Shown in pieces: positions 24,234 through 32,131 of a DNA stretch of 37,022 nt. Under the pieces are notes generated by a model. The model did no database searches. It saw only the letters and a program-made list of their open reading frames with translations, and had not been told where the DNA came from. The DNA comes from Bacteroidota bacterium. Its GTDB lineage: Bacteria; Bacteroidota; Bacteroidia; Chitinophagales; Chitinophagaceae. The position numbers and the translations under genes were made by a program. The stretch covers positions 1 to 37,022 of the forward strand of contig CANFOM010000023.1 in NCBI GenBank assembly GCA_947448725.1, in the 5' to 3' direction. Position 1 is the first letter of the stretch. Each line of letters begins with the position of its first letter.

Positions 24234-24529
24234 ATTGGTTTGGTTTGGTTTTTAATAAGCAAATCGGTACATAAAAATTACAAAATAATATCATATATTA
24301 TATTTTCTTCAAATCGACTCGGAAAAAGGCAGGTCAGCATTGATTTTTAAAGTATTGACAGTCAGATAATAAGCATTAAAATATTTTTTTCCACTAAATC
24401 AAACTTTGTGTTTTTCTTAACATTTAATTTTTGTAAAATATATAAGACGATGGCTTTTAAATATTTGAACAAGACTTGATTATTACTAAAAAATGATATA
24501 ACTTAATCATTGATTAATATAGTGTAACA
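24234..24529. other. 296-bp divergent intergenic region upstream of module B
   Basis: No gene or RNA is apparent in this AT-rich stretch. It must hold the promoters of the leftward membrane protein and of the rightward module B. The best rightward candidate is TTTG (24405-24408), 16 nt, then TAATTTTTG (24425-24433), which has one extra base relative to TAnnTTTG and would leave a leader of about 90 nt. No clear hairpin, riboswitch or operator was seen. Confidence 0.4.
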
Positions 24530-27286
24530 ATGCGATTTATTAAAATTCCAATGACTTATTGGATTGTGGTTTCTTCGATTATTTTAGTGACCGTTATTTC
24601 TAGTTATTTTGTTAGCAATAATAAAGTCGATTTTAATGCACAAATCAAACCGCTTTTAAATAAGAAATGCATTACCTGCCATGGTGGAGTAAAAAGACAG
24701 GGTGGCTTTAGCTTATTATTTAGAACGGATGCTCTTTCAAAAAATAAATCTGGGAAAGTGGCCATCATCCCTGGTGATGCCAACAATAGTGAAATGATTA
24801 AGCGTCTTTATCTAAAGGATCCTGAAGAACGCATGCCCTATAAACATCCTCCTTTAAATAATGAAGAGATTGCTTTATTGACTAAATGGATCAATCAAGG
24901 TGCTGAATGGGGAGATCATTGGGCTTATGTGCCTGTCAAGGAAACGCCTATACCCAATGTAAGAAAAGGCCCTTTTGGACTATTGGGTAAACCTGAATGG
25001 ATAAAAACTAATGTGGATGCTTTTATCTATGAAAAATTAAAAGAAGAAAAATTAATCCCTTCTGTAATGGCTGATAAATCTACACTATTGAGAAGAGTAA
25101 GTTTGGATTTAATTGGGATGCCTGCACCAGATACGATTGCAAAAAAATATTTAGCAGATACGAATGAAAATGCATTTGAACAATTAGTAGATGCATTATT
25201 GGCCTTACCACAGTATGGCGAAAAATGGACCAGTATGTGGATGGATATGGCCAGATACTCAGATACCAAAGGATTTGAAAAAGATGACGGTAGAAATATA
25301 TGGAGATACCGTGATTGGTTAATAGATGCATTTAATTCCGATAAACCCTATAATATTTTTTTAACCGAGCAATTGGCTGGAGACTTATTACCCAATCCTA
25401 CCGATGCACAATACATTGCTACTGCTTTTCATAGAAACACCTTAACCAATGATGAAGGGGGGAGTGATAATGAAGAGTTTAGAACAGCGGCTGTAATAGA
25501 TAGAGTAAACACGACCTGGGTAAGTTTAATGGGCACTAGTTTTGCTTGTGTTCAATGTCATAGTCATCCTTATGATCCATTTAGACAGGATGAATATTAT
25601 AAATTTTTAGCCTTGTTTAATAATACACGCGATGAAGATACCTGGGCTGAATATCCAGTTTTAAAAGAATTTCATAGTACAGATAGTGTTAAATTGATTG
25701 CTTTGCAAAACTGGTTGCATACGAATGCCCCCAATAGAGAAAAGGAAATTGTTCAATTTATTAAAACTGGGCAACCGGCTATTAACTCCTTAGTTACAGA
25801 TGAAATAAAAAATGGTGCTTTAGCAGATACTAAGTGGTTGCAATTTAGAAACAACGGATCGGCAAGAATTAAAAGTATCGACTTAACAGGCTTAACTCAA
25901 TTGTACTATAGATTTATCAGTTGGAAATCGGGTGGTCAATTTCAAATACATTTAGATTCTGCCAATGGGGAGCTAGTAAAAAATATACCTATTGAAAATT
26001 CTAAAGGTGCGTGGAAAATAGCCAATATTGTTATTCCTCAAACCCTTGGAAGACACTCTTTTTATTTAACCTACCGCAACGCCCAATTAAAATCGCCAGA
26101 TGAAAGTGGCGTTCAATTTGACTGGTTTCATTTTACCAATCCATTCCCAGGAAAAGGAATGCCCGGCTATGAAATAGCTTTCCAAAATTTCGATTCCTTA
26201 TTGTATTCTACTAAAATAACTGCAACGCCGATTATGCTGGAGAACCCCTCCTATTTACACAGAACAACAAATGTTTTTGAAAGGGGTAATTGGTTAGTAA
26301 AAGGAAAAGAAGTAGTAGCGGATGTTCCTGCTTCCTTAGGAGGACTGCCTGCCGGTGCTCCAAGGAATCGATTAGGATTAGCCATTTGGTTAACTGATAA
26401 AAAAAATCCGCTTACTTCCAGAACTATTGTCAATAAAATTTGGGAGCAATTGTTTGGACAAGGCATTGCTGAAACTTTAGAAGATCTAGGTACACAAGGT
26501 ATTGCACCAACGCATGAATCTTTATTAAATTATTTATCTTATCAATTGATGAATAAGCATCAATGGAGTTTGAAAAAAACCATTAAAGAAATAGTGATGA
26601 CGGCCACGTATCAACAGGATTCAAAATTTAATCAAGACGCTGTAGCGAAAGATCCATTTAATAAATATTATGCAAGAGGCCCGCGCATAAGATTGTCTTC
26701 GGAACAAATTAGAGATCAAGCACTGTTTGTAAGTGGAATATTAAGCGCAAGAATGTACGGCCCCAGTGTCATGCCTTATCAACCCGAAGGTGTATGGAAG
26801 TCGCCATACAATGGAGCTACCTGGAACTTGAGTAAGGATGGGAATCAATACAGAAGAGCATTGTATACCTATTTAAAAAGATCTGCACCTTACCCTTCTA
26901 TGCTTAGTTTTGATGGCACTAGTAGAGAGGTATGTACGGTTCGAAGAATAAGAACCAATACTCCTTTACAAGCATTGAATTTATTAAACGACTCTGTATA
27001 CATTGAAGCAGCACAACATTTTGCGCAAAGAATTAAATTAATAGTACCGCAAAACGTAAGCAAACAAATAAGCAAGGGTTACGAATTAGCCTTTAACAAA
27101 TCTATATCTCCAGAAAAACAAAAAGTTTTTGAAAAATTATACAACAATGCTTTTGCAAAATATAGCCAAGACAGTTTAAAAGTTCGACAAATTACAGGCG
27201 ATAAAAATGCAGGCCCTTCTGGTGCAGCATTGGTATTGGTAGCTACTGCGTTATTAAATACCGATGAATTTTTGACAAAAAATTAA
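24530..27286 (+). CDS. PSD1-family haem protein with an inserted CBM6-like domain (DUF1549/DUF1553), module B
   Basis: The 918-residue paralogue of the 9716 product has an N-terminal membrane anchor (about 4-26). PSCyt1 carries CITCHGG (Cys47, Cys50, His51). DUF1549 has MWMDMARYSDTKGFEKDD and CVQCHSHPYDPF (Cys340, Cys343, His344). DUF1553 has NRLGLAIWLTDKKNPLTSR, VNKIWEQLFGQGIAETLEDL, MPYQPEGVWKSPYNG and RIRTNTPLQALNLLND. Between the last two, residues about 430-537 form an extra beta-sandwich: SARIKSIDLTG, YRFISWKSGGQFQIHLDSANG, GRHSFYLTYRN, GVQFDWFHF. This follows the pattern of family 6 carbohydrate-binding modules and explains most of the extra length. The DUF1501 gene starts 10 bp after the stop. 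The haem sites and the putative sugar-binding insert suggest action on a polysaccharide. Confidence 0.88.
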   Translation: MRFIKIPMTYWIVVSSIILVTVISSYFVSNNKVDFNAQIKPLLNKKCITCHGGVKRQGGFSLLFRTDALSKNKSGKVAIIPGDANNSEMIKRLYLKDPEERMPYKHPPLNNEEIALLTKWINQGAEWGDHWAYVPVKETPIPNVRKGPFGLLGKPEWIKTNVDAFIYEKLKEEKLIPSVMADKSTLLRRVSLDLIGMPAPDTIAKKYLADTNENAFEQLVDALLALPQYGEKWTSMWMDMARYSDTKGFEKDDGRNIWRYRDWLIDAFNSDKPYNIFLTEQLAGDLLPNPTDAQYIATAFHRNTLTNDEGGSDNEEFRTAAVIDRVNTTWVSLMGTSFACVQCHSHPYDPFRQDEYYKFLALFNNTRDEDTWAEYPVLKEFHSTDSVKLIALQNWLHTNAPNREKEIVQFIKTGQPAINSLVTDEIKNGALADTKWLQFRNNGSARIKSIDLTGLTQLYYRFISWKSGGQFQIHLDSANGELVKNIPIENSKGAWKIANIVIPQTLGRHSFYLTYRNAQLKSPDESGVQFDWFHFTNPFPGKGMPGYEIAFQNFDSLLYSTKITATPIMLENPSYLHRTTNVFERGNWLVKGKEVVADVPASLGGLPAGAPRNRLGLAIWLTDKKNPLTSRTIVNKIWEQLFGQGIAETLEDLGTQGIAPTHESLLNYLSYQLMNKHQWSLKKTIKEIVMTATYQQDSKFNQDAVAKDPFNKYYARGPRIRLSSEQIRDQALFVSGILSARMYGPSVMPYQPEGVWKSPYNGATWNLSKDGNQYRRALYTYLKRSAPYPSMLSFDGTSREVCTVRRIRTNTPLQALNLLNDSVYIEAAQHFAQRIKLIVPQNVSKQISKGYELAFNKSISPEKQKVFEKLYNNAFAKYSQDSLKVRQITGDKNAGPSGAALVLVATALLNTDEFLTKN

Positions 27287-27296
27287 TAGTAATAGA

Positions 27297-28796
27297 ATGA
27301 GTAAAGAAAATAAAAAAATAATTAAGGAAGCCACCATTGCAACCACTGAACAAATAACGAGAAAGTATTTTTTTAAAGAATGTTTTTCTGGAATGGGTGC
27401 AATGGCATTGGGTTCTATGTTACAAGGTTGTGATTGGTTGGGCAATAAGGATAGCTTCAATAATTTTACCAATACCAATCCTTTAATGGCTCGTGCACCT
27501 CATTTTATAGGTAAGGCAAAATCAGTTATTTACTTGCACATGGCGGGTGCGCCTTCTCAATTAGAATTATTTGATTTTAAACCCGACTTGCTAAAATTAG
27601 ATGGTCAAGATTGTCCTCAAAGTTTACTAGAAGGAAAAAAATTCGCATTTATACGCGGGGTGCCAAAAATGTTAGGCCCGCAAGCGGTTTTCAAACAAAG
27701 AGGGCAAAGTGGTGCTTGGATATCGGATAACCTTCCTCATTTAGCCACCGTAGCAGATGAAATAAGTTTTTTAAAAGCAGTTCAGACTGATCAATTCAAT
27801 CATGGTCCTGCACAACTATTAATGCATACAGGATCGCCCCGTTTAGGTCGACCAAGTATTGGATCTTGGGTCACTTATGGTTTAGGAAGTGAAAATAGCA
27901 ATCTCCCTGGGTTTGTGGTACTTACTTCGGGAGGGAACAATCCAGATGCTGGAAAAAGTGTTTGGGGCAATGGATTTTTACCCTCCGTATATCAAGGGGT
28001 GCAATGTCGCAATGAAGGAGATCCAGTTTTATTTTTAAAAGATCCTGCAGGGATTGATCGAGATATGCGCAAAGCTTCTATTGATGCTATTAATGAAGCA
28101 AATCAATTAACGTATAATGAATTTAAGGATCCTGAAATTGTGGCAAGAATGGCGCAATACGAAATGGCATTCAAAATGCAAATCTCAGTTCCTGATGTAA
28201 TGAACATTAATGATGAACCTGCCTACATTCATGAAATGTATGGCACACAACCTGGTAAAGCAAGTTTTGCCAACAATGTTTTATTAGCACGTAAATTAGT
28301 AGAAAAGGGTGTTCGCTTTGTACAATTATTTGATTGGGGATGGGATAGTCATGGTACAGACGGAAGTACTGCCGTAGATATTGGATTAATTAATAAATGT
28401 AGAAGTGTAGATAAACCAATAACTGCATTGTTATTAGATTTAAAACAAAGGGGCTTATTGGATGAAACCTTGGTCGTTTGGGGTGGCGAATTTGGACGTA
28501 CACCTATGCAAGAAAATAGAGATGGAAAAACCCTACCATTTAAAGGAAGAGATCATCACACAGAAGCTTTTACCACCTGGATGGCAGGAGGAGGCATTAA
28601 ACAAGGCAGTAGCTTTGGAGAAACAGATGAAATTGGCTACAGTGCCATTAGTGGAAAAGTAACCGCTTATGATATGCAAGCCACCATATTAAATCAATTA
28701 GGTTTTGATCATGAAAAATTAACCTATAGTTCTCAAGGAAGGCAATTTAGATTAACAGATGTACATGGAAGAGTAATTAATGAAATAATTGCTTAA
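27297..28796 (+). CDS. DUF1501 family protein, module B
   Basis: The 499-residue paralogue of the 12059 product has the same motif order: GAPSQLELFDFKP, RGQSGAWISDNLPH, WDSHG (349-353), WGGEFGRTP (Glu398) and GRDHHTEAFTTWMAGGG (Asp419, His420, His421). The N-terminus is longer and polar, then reads TRKYFFKECFSGMGAMALGSMLQGC. This has RK in place of the twin arginine, and a Cys preceded by LQG that could act as a lipobox. Export could therefore be Tat (weak) or as a lipoprotein. It is clearly in the alkaline-phosphatase-like DUF1501 family; reaction unknown. It lies 10 bp after the PSD1 gene and 14 bp before the TIM-barrel gene. Confidence 0.88.
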   Translation: MSKENKKIIKEATIATTEQITRKYFFKECFSGMGAMALGSMLQGCDWLGNKDSFNNFTNTNPLMARAPHFIGKAKSVIYLHMAGAPSQLELFDFKPDLLKLDGQDCPQSLLEGKKFAFIRGVPKMLGPQAVFKQRGQSGAWISDNLPHLATVADEISFLKAVQTDQFNHGPAQLLMHTGSPRLGRPSIGSWVTYGLGSENSNLPGFVVLTSGGNNPDAGKSVWGNGFLPSVYQGVQCRNEGDPVLFLKDPAGIDRDMRKASIDAINEANQLTYNEFKDPEIVARMAQYEMAFKMQISVPDVMNINDEPAYIHEMYGTQPGKASFANNVLLARKLVEKGVRFVQLFDWGWDSHGTDGSTAVDIGLINKCRSVDKPITALLLDLKQRGLLDETLVVWGGEFGRTPMQENRDGKTLPFKGRDHHTEAFTTWMAGGGIKQGSSFGETDEIGYSAISGKVTAYDMQATILNQLGFDHEKLTYSSQGRQFRLTDVHGRVINEIIA

Positions 28797-28810
28797 ATAA
28801 ATTATACCAA

Positions 28811-29746
28811 GTGAAAATAGATCGAAGAAAATTTTTAGCAAATACTACTGGTATAGCAGCATTAAGCTTAGCTCCATTAGAATATTTAAAAGCAAAAAAT
28901 AATACCAACATGCAGGCCAATAATTTTAAACCAATCATCTTAGCGACCAATTGGGGATTTGAAGGAACCGTAGATGCTTTTTGTGCGAAAGCTAAAAAAG
29001 CCGGATACGATGGTATTGAAATGTGGTGGCCTATGGAGCAAAAAGACCAGCAGGTTTTATTTGATGCTTTAAAAAAACATGAGCTAGCCATTGGATTTTT
29101 GTGTGGAGTGGGTGAAGAAGAACCAACAAAACATGTGGCTGCTTTTAAAAACATGTTAAATAGTTTGCTTCAACATACGCAGCAAACTCCTTTGTATGTG
29201 AATTGTCATTCAGGCAAGGATTATTTTTCTTTTGAAGTGAACAATGAAATAATTGCTTTTACTATAGAACAATCCAAAAAGTCTGGCATTCCTATATACC
29301 ACGAAACGCATCGTTCTAGAATGTTGTATTCGGCACCCAATGCGAAATTATTTATGGAAAAAAACGAAGCGCTTACTATCACTTTAGATATTTCACATTG
29401 GTGCAATGTGCATGAATCCTTATTGCATGACCAAGAAAAAACAGTACAATTGGCTTTATCAAGGACCGGTCATATCCATGCACGTGTTGGACATGCAGAA
29501 GGGCCTCAGGTAAATGATCCGCGGGCACCCGAATGGGAAACAACGGTACAACGTCATCTTGACTGGTGGGATGCCGTGGTACAAATGAAAATTAAAAATG
29601 GGGCGCATCAAATGACCTTCTTAACAGAATTTGGTCCACCCAATTACATGCCAACCATGCCTTATACACAACAACCCCTATCTAATCAATGGGAGATTAA
29701 TGTATATATGATGCAGCTGTTAAGAAAAAGGTATCAACAAAGTTAA
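28811..29746 (+). CDS. Tat-exported TIM-barrel sugar isomerase/epimerase-like protein, module B
   Basis: The 311-residue protein uses a GTG start, which places a Tat signal (DRRKFLANT, Arg5-Arg6, then a hydrophobic run to LKA) at the N-terminus. The xylose-isomerase-like barrel follows: ILATNWGFEGTVDAFCAKA, GYDGIEMWWPME, IGFLCGVGEEE, YVNCHSGKDYF, IPIYHETHRSR, ALTITLDISHWCNVHES, GHIHARVGHAEGPQ and MTFLTEFGPPNYMP. The Glu after HE, the Asp of LDISHW, the His of HARVGH and the Glu of TEFGP form the metal-ligand pattern of this fold. Known members interconvert sugars or act on keto-sugars. Placement between DUF1501 and the DUF2231/cytochrome gene distinguishes module B from module A. Confidence 0.82.
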   Translation: MKIDRRKFLANTTGIAALSLAPLEYLKAKNNTNMQANNFKPIILATNWGFEGTVDAFCAKAKKAGYDGIEMWWPMEQKDQQVLFDALKKHELAIGFLCGVGEEEPTKHVAAFKNMLNSLLQHTQQTPLYVNCHSGKDYFSFEVNNEIIAFTIEQSKKSGIPIYHETHRSRMLYSAPNAKLFMEKNEALTITLDISHWCNVHESLLHDQEKTVQLALSRTGHIHARVGHAEGPQVNDPRAPEWETTVQRHLDWWDAVVQMKIKNGAHQMTFLTEFGPPNYMPTMPYTQQPLSNQWEINVYMMQLLRKRYQQS

Positions 29747-29764
29747 ATTAGTAAAAAAAATACA

Positions 29765-31162
29765 TTGGATAGTCTTATCAACTTAGTTGGGCATTTTCAT
29801 CCACTATTGGTTCATTTGCCAATTGGAATTTTGCTTTTTGCCATTTTAATACATTGGCTTTCTAAAAAAGAAAAATACGTTTCTTTTGAAAACATAGTTC
29901 CATTTGCTTATTTAATTGGTGCGCTATCGGCCATATTAACTTGTATAAGTGGGCTGGCCTTATCCACCAATGGAGAATATGACGAGAAAATTTTATTCTA
30001 TCATCAATGGTTAGGTATACTGGTAGCAGTGCTTTCTATAACTGGCGTCTATTTTACAAAAAAGAAAAAAGAAAAATATTTACAATGGGTTTCTGCTGTA
30101 CTTTTCATAGTAATCACATTGACAGGCCATTTTGGTGGCACTCTTACCCATGGAGAGGGTTATTTGACTAAAGCTGGCCTTGCCAACAAAACAGTTAAAA
30201 CAAAGCCTACGATTACGAATGCGCAAGAAGCAATGGTCTATAGTGATATCATCCAACCCATTTTAGAAGAAAAATGTTATGGTTGTCATTCTCAAATAAA
30301 ACAAAAAGGTAAATTAAGATTAGACGGCAAAGAATGGATTTTGAAAGGGGGAGAAGATGGAATTATTATTCATAATGGAAATGCTTTAAAAAGTGAGCTA
30401 TACAAAAAAATTATTTTAGACCCAGTAGATGAAAAACACATGCCTCCCAAGGGAAAGCCTCAAATAACAGAAAAGGAGCGAGTTTTAATTGAATGGTGGA
30501 TAAATACTGGAGGTTATTTTGATAAAAAAGTGAAAGAACTAGCACAGCCTGCAACGCTTATACCAATTTTAGCTAGCTTGCAAAATAATTCCACCAAATC
30601 TTCTATTATAGAAGATGTTCCTACGAATGATATTAAATTAGCGAATCAAAATAGTTTAACTGGTTTAACTAAATTAGGAGTAACTATTTTAAAAGTTGCC
30701 AATAACTCTAATTACTTAACGGCTAACTTTTTTACAGTAGTTAAAACCAATGATACTATTGACAACCTCCTTAAAACAGTGAGCGCCAATATTGTTTGGT
30801 TAAAAATGCCTGGCATGAATTTTACTAGTTCACTTGCAGGTAGCATTTCTTTTTGTGACTCTTTAACTAAATTAAGTATTGAACATTCAAGCATTACAGA
30901 CAATCAATTGAAGGAGTTTCAAAAATTAACCAGACTTCACTATTTAAATTTAGTAGGAACAAATATTACTTTAAAAGGATTGTTACAATTAAAAGGCTTG
31001 TATAAAATAAATGAATTGTACCTTGGACAAACAAGTATTACCAATAAAGATTCTTTGCTGATTCAAAAAACTTTCCCAAAAGCAAAAATAATTTTTGGAA
31101 ATTATCATACTGAATTTTTACCATCGGATACTGTTATCTTAAAAGCACCTGTGAAAAAATAA
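29765..31162 (+). CDS. DUF2231-like membrane/cytochrome c/LRR protein, module B
   Basis: The 465-residue paralogue of the 13507 product starts at TTG: an in-frame stop at 29744 and no ATG between leave it as the only start that gives the first helix. Membrane helices with the DUF2231 signature (HFHPLLVHLPIGILLFAIL, HQWLGILVAVLSI, TGHFGGTLTHGEGYL) fill about 1-140. The PSCyt1-type domain has CYGCH (Cys171, Cys174, His175) and DEKHMPPKGKPQITEKE. Leucine-rich repeats occupy about 340-450 (LTKLSIEHSSITDNQLKEF, LHYLNLVGTNIT, INELYLGQTSIT). It lacks the chitobiase-type and F5/8C-like domains of the module A copy. The carbohydrate-binding part of module B may instead be the CBM6-like insert in its PSD1 protein. 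Confidence 0.83.
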   Translation: MDSLINLVGHFHPLLVHLPIGILLFAILIHWLSKKEKYVSFENIVPFAYLIGALSAILTCISGLALSTNGEYDEKILFYHQWLGILVAVLSITGVYFTKKKKEKYLQWVSAVLFIVITLTGHFGGTLTHGEGYLTKAGLANKTVKTKPTITNAQEAMVYSDIIQPILEEKCYGCHSQIKQKGKLRLDGKEWILKGGEDGIIIHNGNALKSELYKKIILDPVDEKHMPPKGKPQITEKERVLIEWWINTGGYFDKKVKELAQPATLIPILASLQNNSTKSSIIEDVPTNDIKLANQNSLTGLTKLGVTILKVANNSNYLTANFFTVVKTNDTIDNLLKTVSANIVWLKMPGMNFTSSLAGSISFCDSLTKLSIEHSSITDNQLKEFQKLTRLHYLNLVGTNITLKGLLQLKGLYKINELYLGQTSITNKDSLLIQKTFPKAKIIFGNYHTEFLPSDTVILKAPVKK

Positions 31163-31167
31163 ATAGC

Positions 31168-32118
31168 ATGAAAAAATTAAGTAAAGCATTAGGTTATATT
31201 GCTATTGGATTTTTTGTGCTACTACTAGCAGGGTTAACAGTATTTGGGCAAAGGGACATACCTCTTGATCAGCTAAAAGAAAAATATACCAATACCTCCT
31301 CATCTTTTTTGCCTTTGATGGGGATGCAAGTACATTTTAGATCCGAGGGCAACCCTGAAGACAGTATACCACTAGTTTTAATTCATGGTACTTCTTCCTC
31401 CTTACATACCTGGGATTCTTTAGTAAATTTATTATTGGCCCAAACCCATAAAAGAATCATTCGACTCGATTTACCTGCTTTTGGCCTCACTGGACCCAAT
31501 CCTGAAAATAAATACGCTTCCCCCTATTATATCCATTTTGTAGACTCTTTTCTAAATGCACTTCATATCAATAAATGCATTTTAGGAGGTAATTCCTTAG
31601 GTGGGGGAATTGCATGGCAATATGCTGTAGCACATCCTACTAAAGTAAATCAACTCATTTTAATTGATGCAGCAGGTTATCCTAGAAAAAATGAAAAAGG
31701 AAGCTTAGGATTTAAAATAGCCAATATGCCCATCATCAATAATTTATTATTGTTCATCACTCCAAAATCTTTGGTTAAAAAAAGTTTAGAAACTGTTTTT
31801 TACAACCCAGCTTTAATTACAGAGGCAACCATCACTAGGTACCATGAAATGTTATTACGCGAAGGAAATCGACGTGCTGCTTTATCCTTATTTCAAAATA
31901 GAGCAGTTCAAGATGTGAGTACTATAAAAACTATTACAGCACCCACCCTTATTTTATGGGGAGAACAAGATCAATTGATCGCTGTGGAAGATGCCTATTT
32001 ATTTCAAAAAGATATAAAGAATAATTCTTTAGTTATTCTGCAAAAAGTAGGACATATCCCTATGGAAGAAGCTCCTAATGCGGTAGCAAAAGCTATAGTC
32101 GAATTTATCAAAGAATAA
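31168..32118 (+). CDS. membrane-anchored alpha/beta hydrolase
   Basis: The 316-residue protein has an N-terminal helix (about 8-30) that would anchor it with the catalytic domain outside the cytoplasm. The alpha/beta hydrolase fold shows the oxyanion strand LVLIHGTSSSLHTWDSL, the nucleophile elbow GNSLGGG (Ser143), the acid in LWGEQDQLIA (Asp268) and the histidine in KVGHIPMEEAP (His296). The triad is therefore complete. The family covers esterases, lipases, amidases and C-C hydrolases, so the substrate is open. It starts 5 bp after the DUF2231/cytochrome gene and 13 bp before the fusion gene, which places it inside the module B transcript. Confidence 0.88.
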   Translation: MKKLSKALGYIAIGFFVLLLAGLTVFGQRDIPLDQLKEKYTNTSSSFLPLMGMQVHFRSEGNPEDSIPLVLIHGTSSSLHTWDSLVNLLLAQTHKRIIRLDLPAFGLTGPNPENKYASPYYIHFVDSFLNALHINKCILGGNSLGGGIAWQYAVAHPTKVNQLILIDAAGYPRKNEKGSLGFKIANMPIINNLLLFITPKSLVKKSLETVFYNPALITEATITRYHEMLLREGNRRAALSLFQNRAVQDVSTIKTITAPTLILWGEQDQLIAVEDAYLFQKDIKNNSLVILQKVGHIPMEEAPNAVAKAIVEFIKE

Positions 32119-32131
32119 ATCAATTAATAAA

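Noticed and set aside
24234..24529. A riboswitch or small RNA in the intergenic region before module B
   Set aside because: No stable stem-loop series or known aptamer motif could be recognised by eye; the sequence is mostly A and T.
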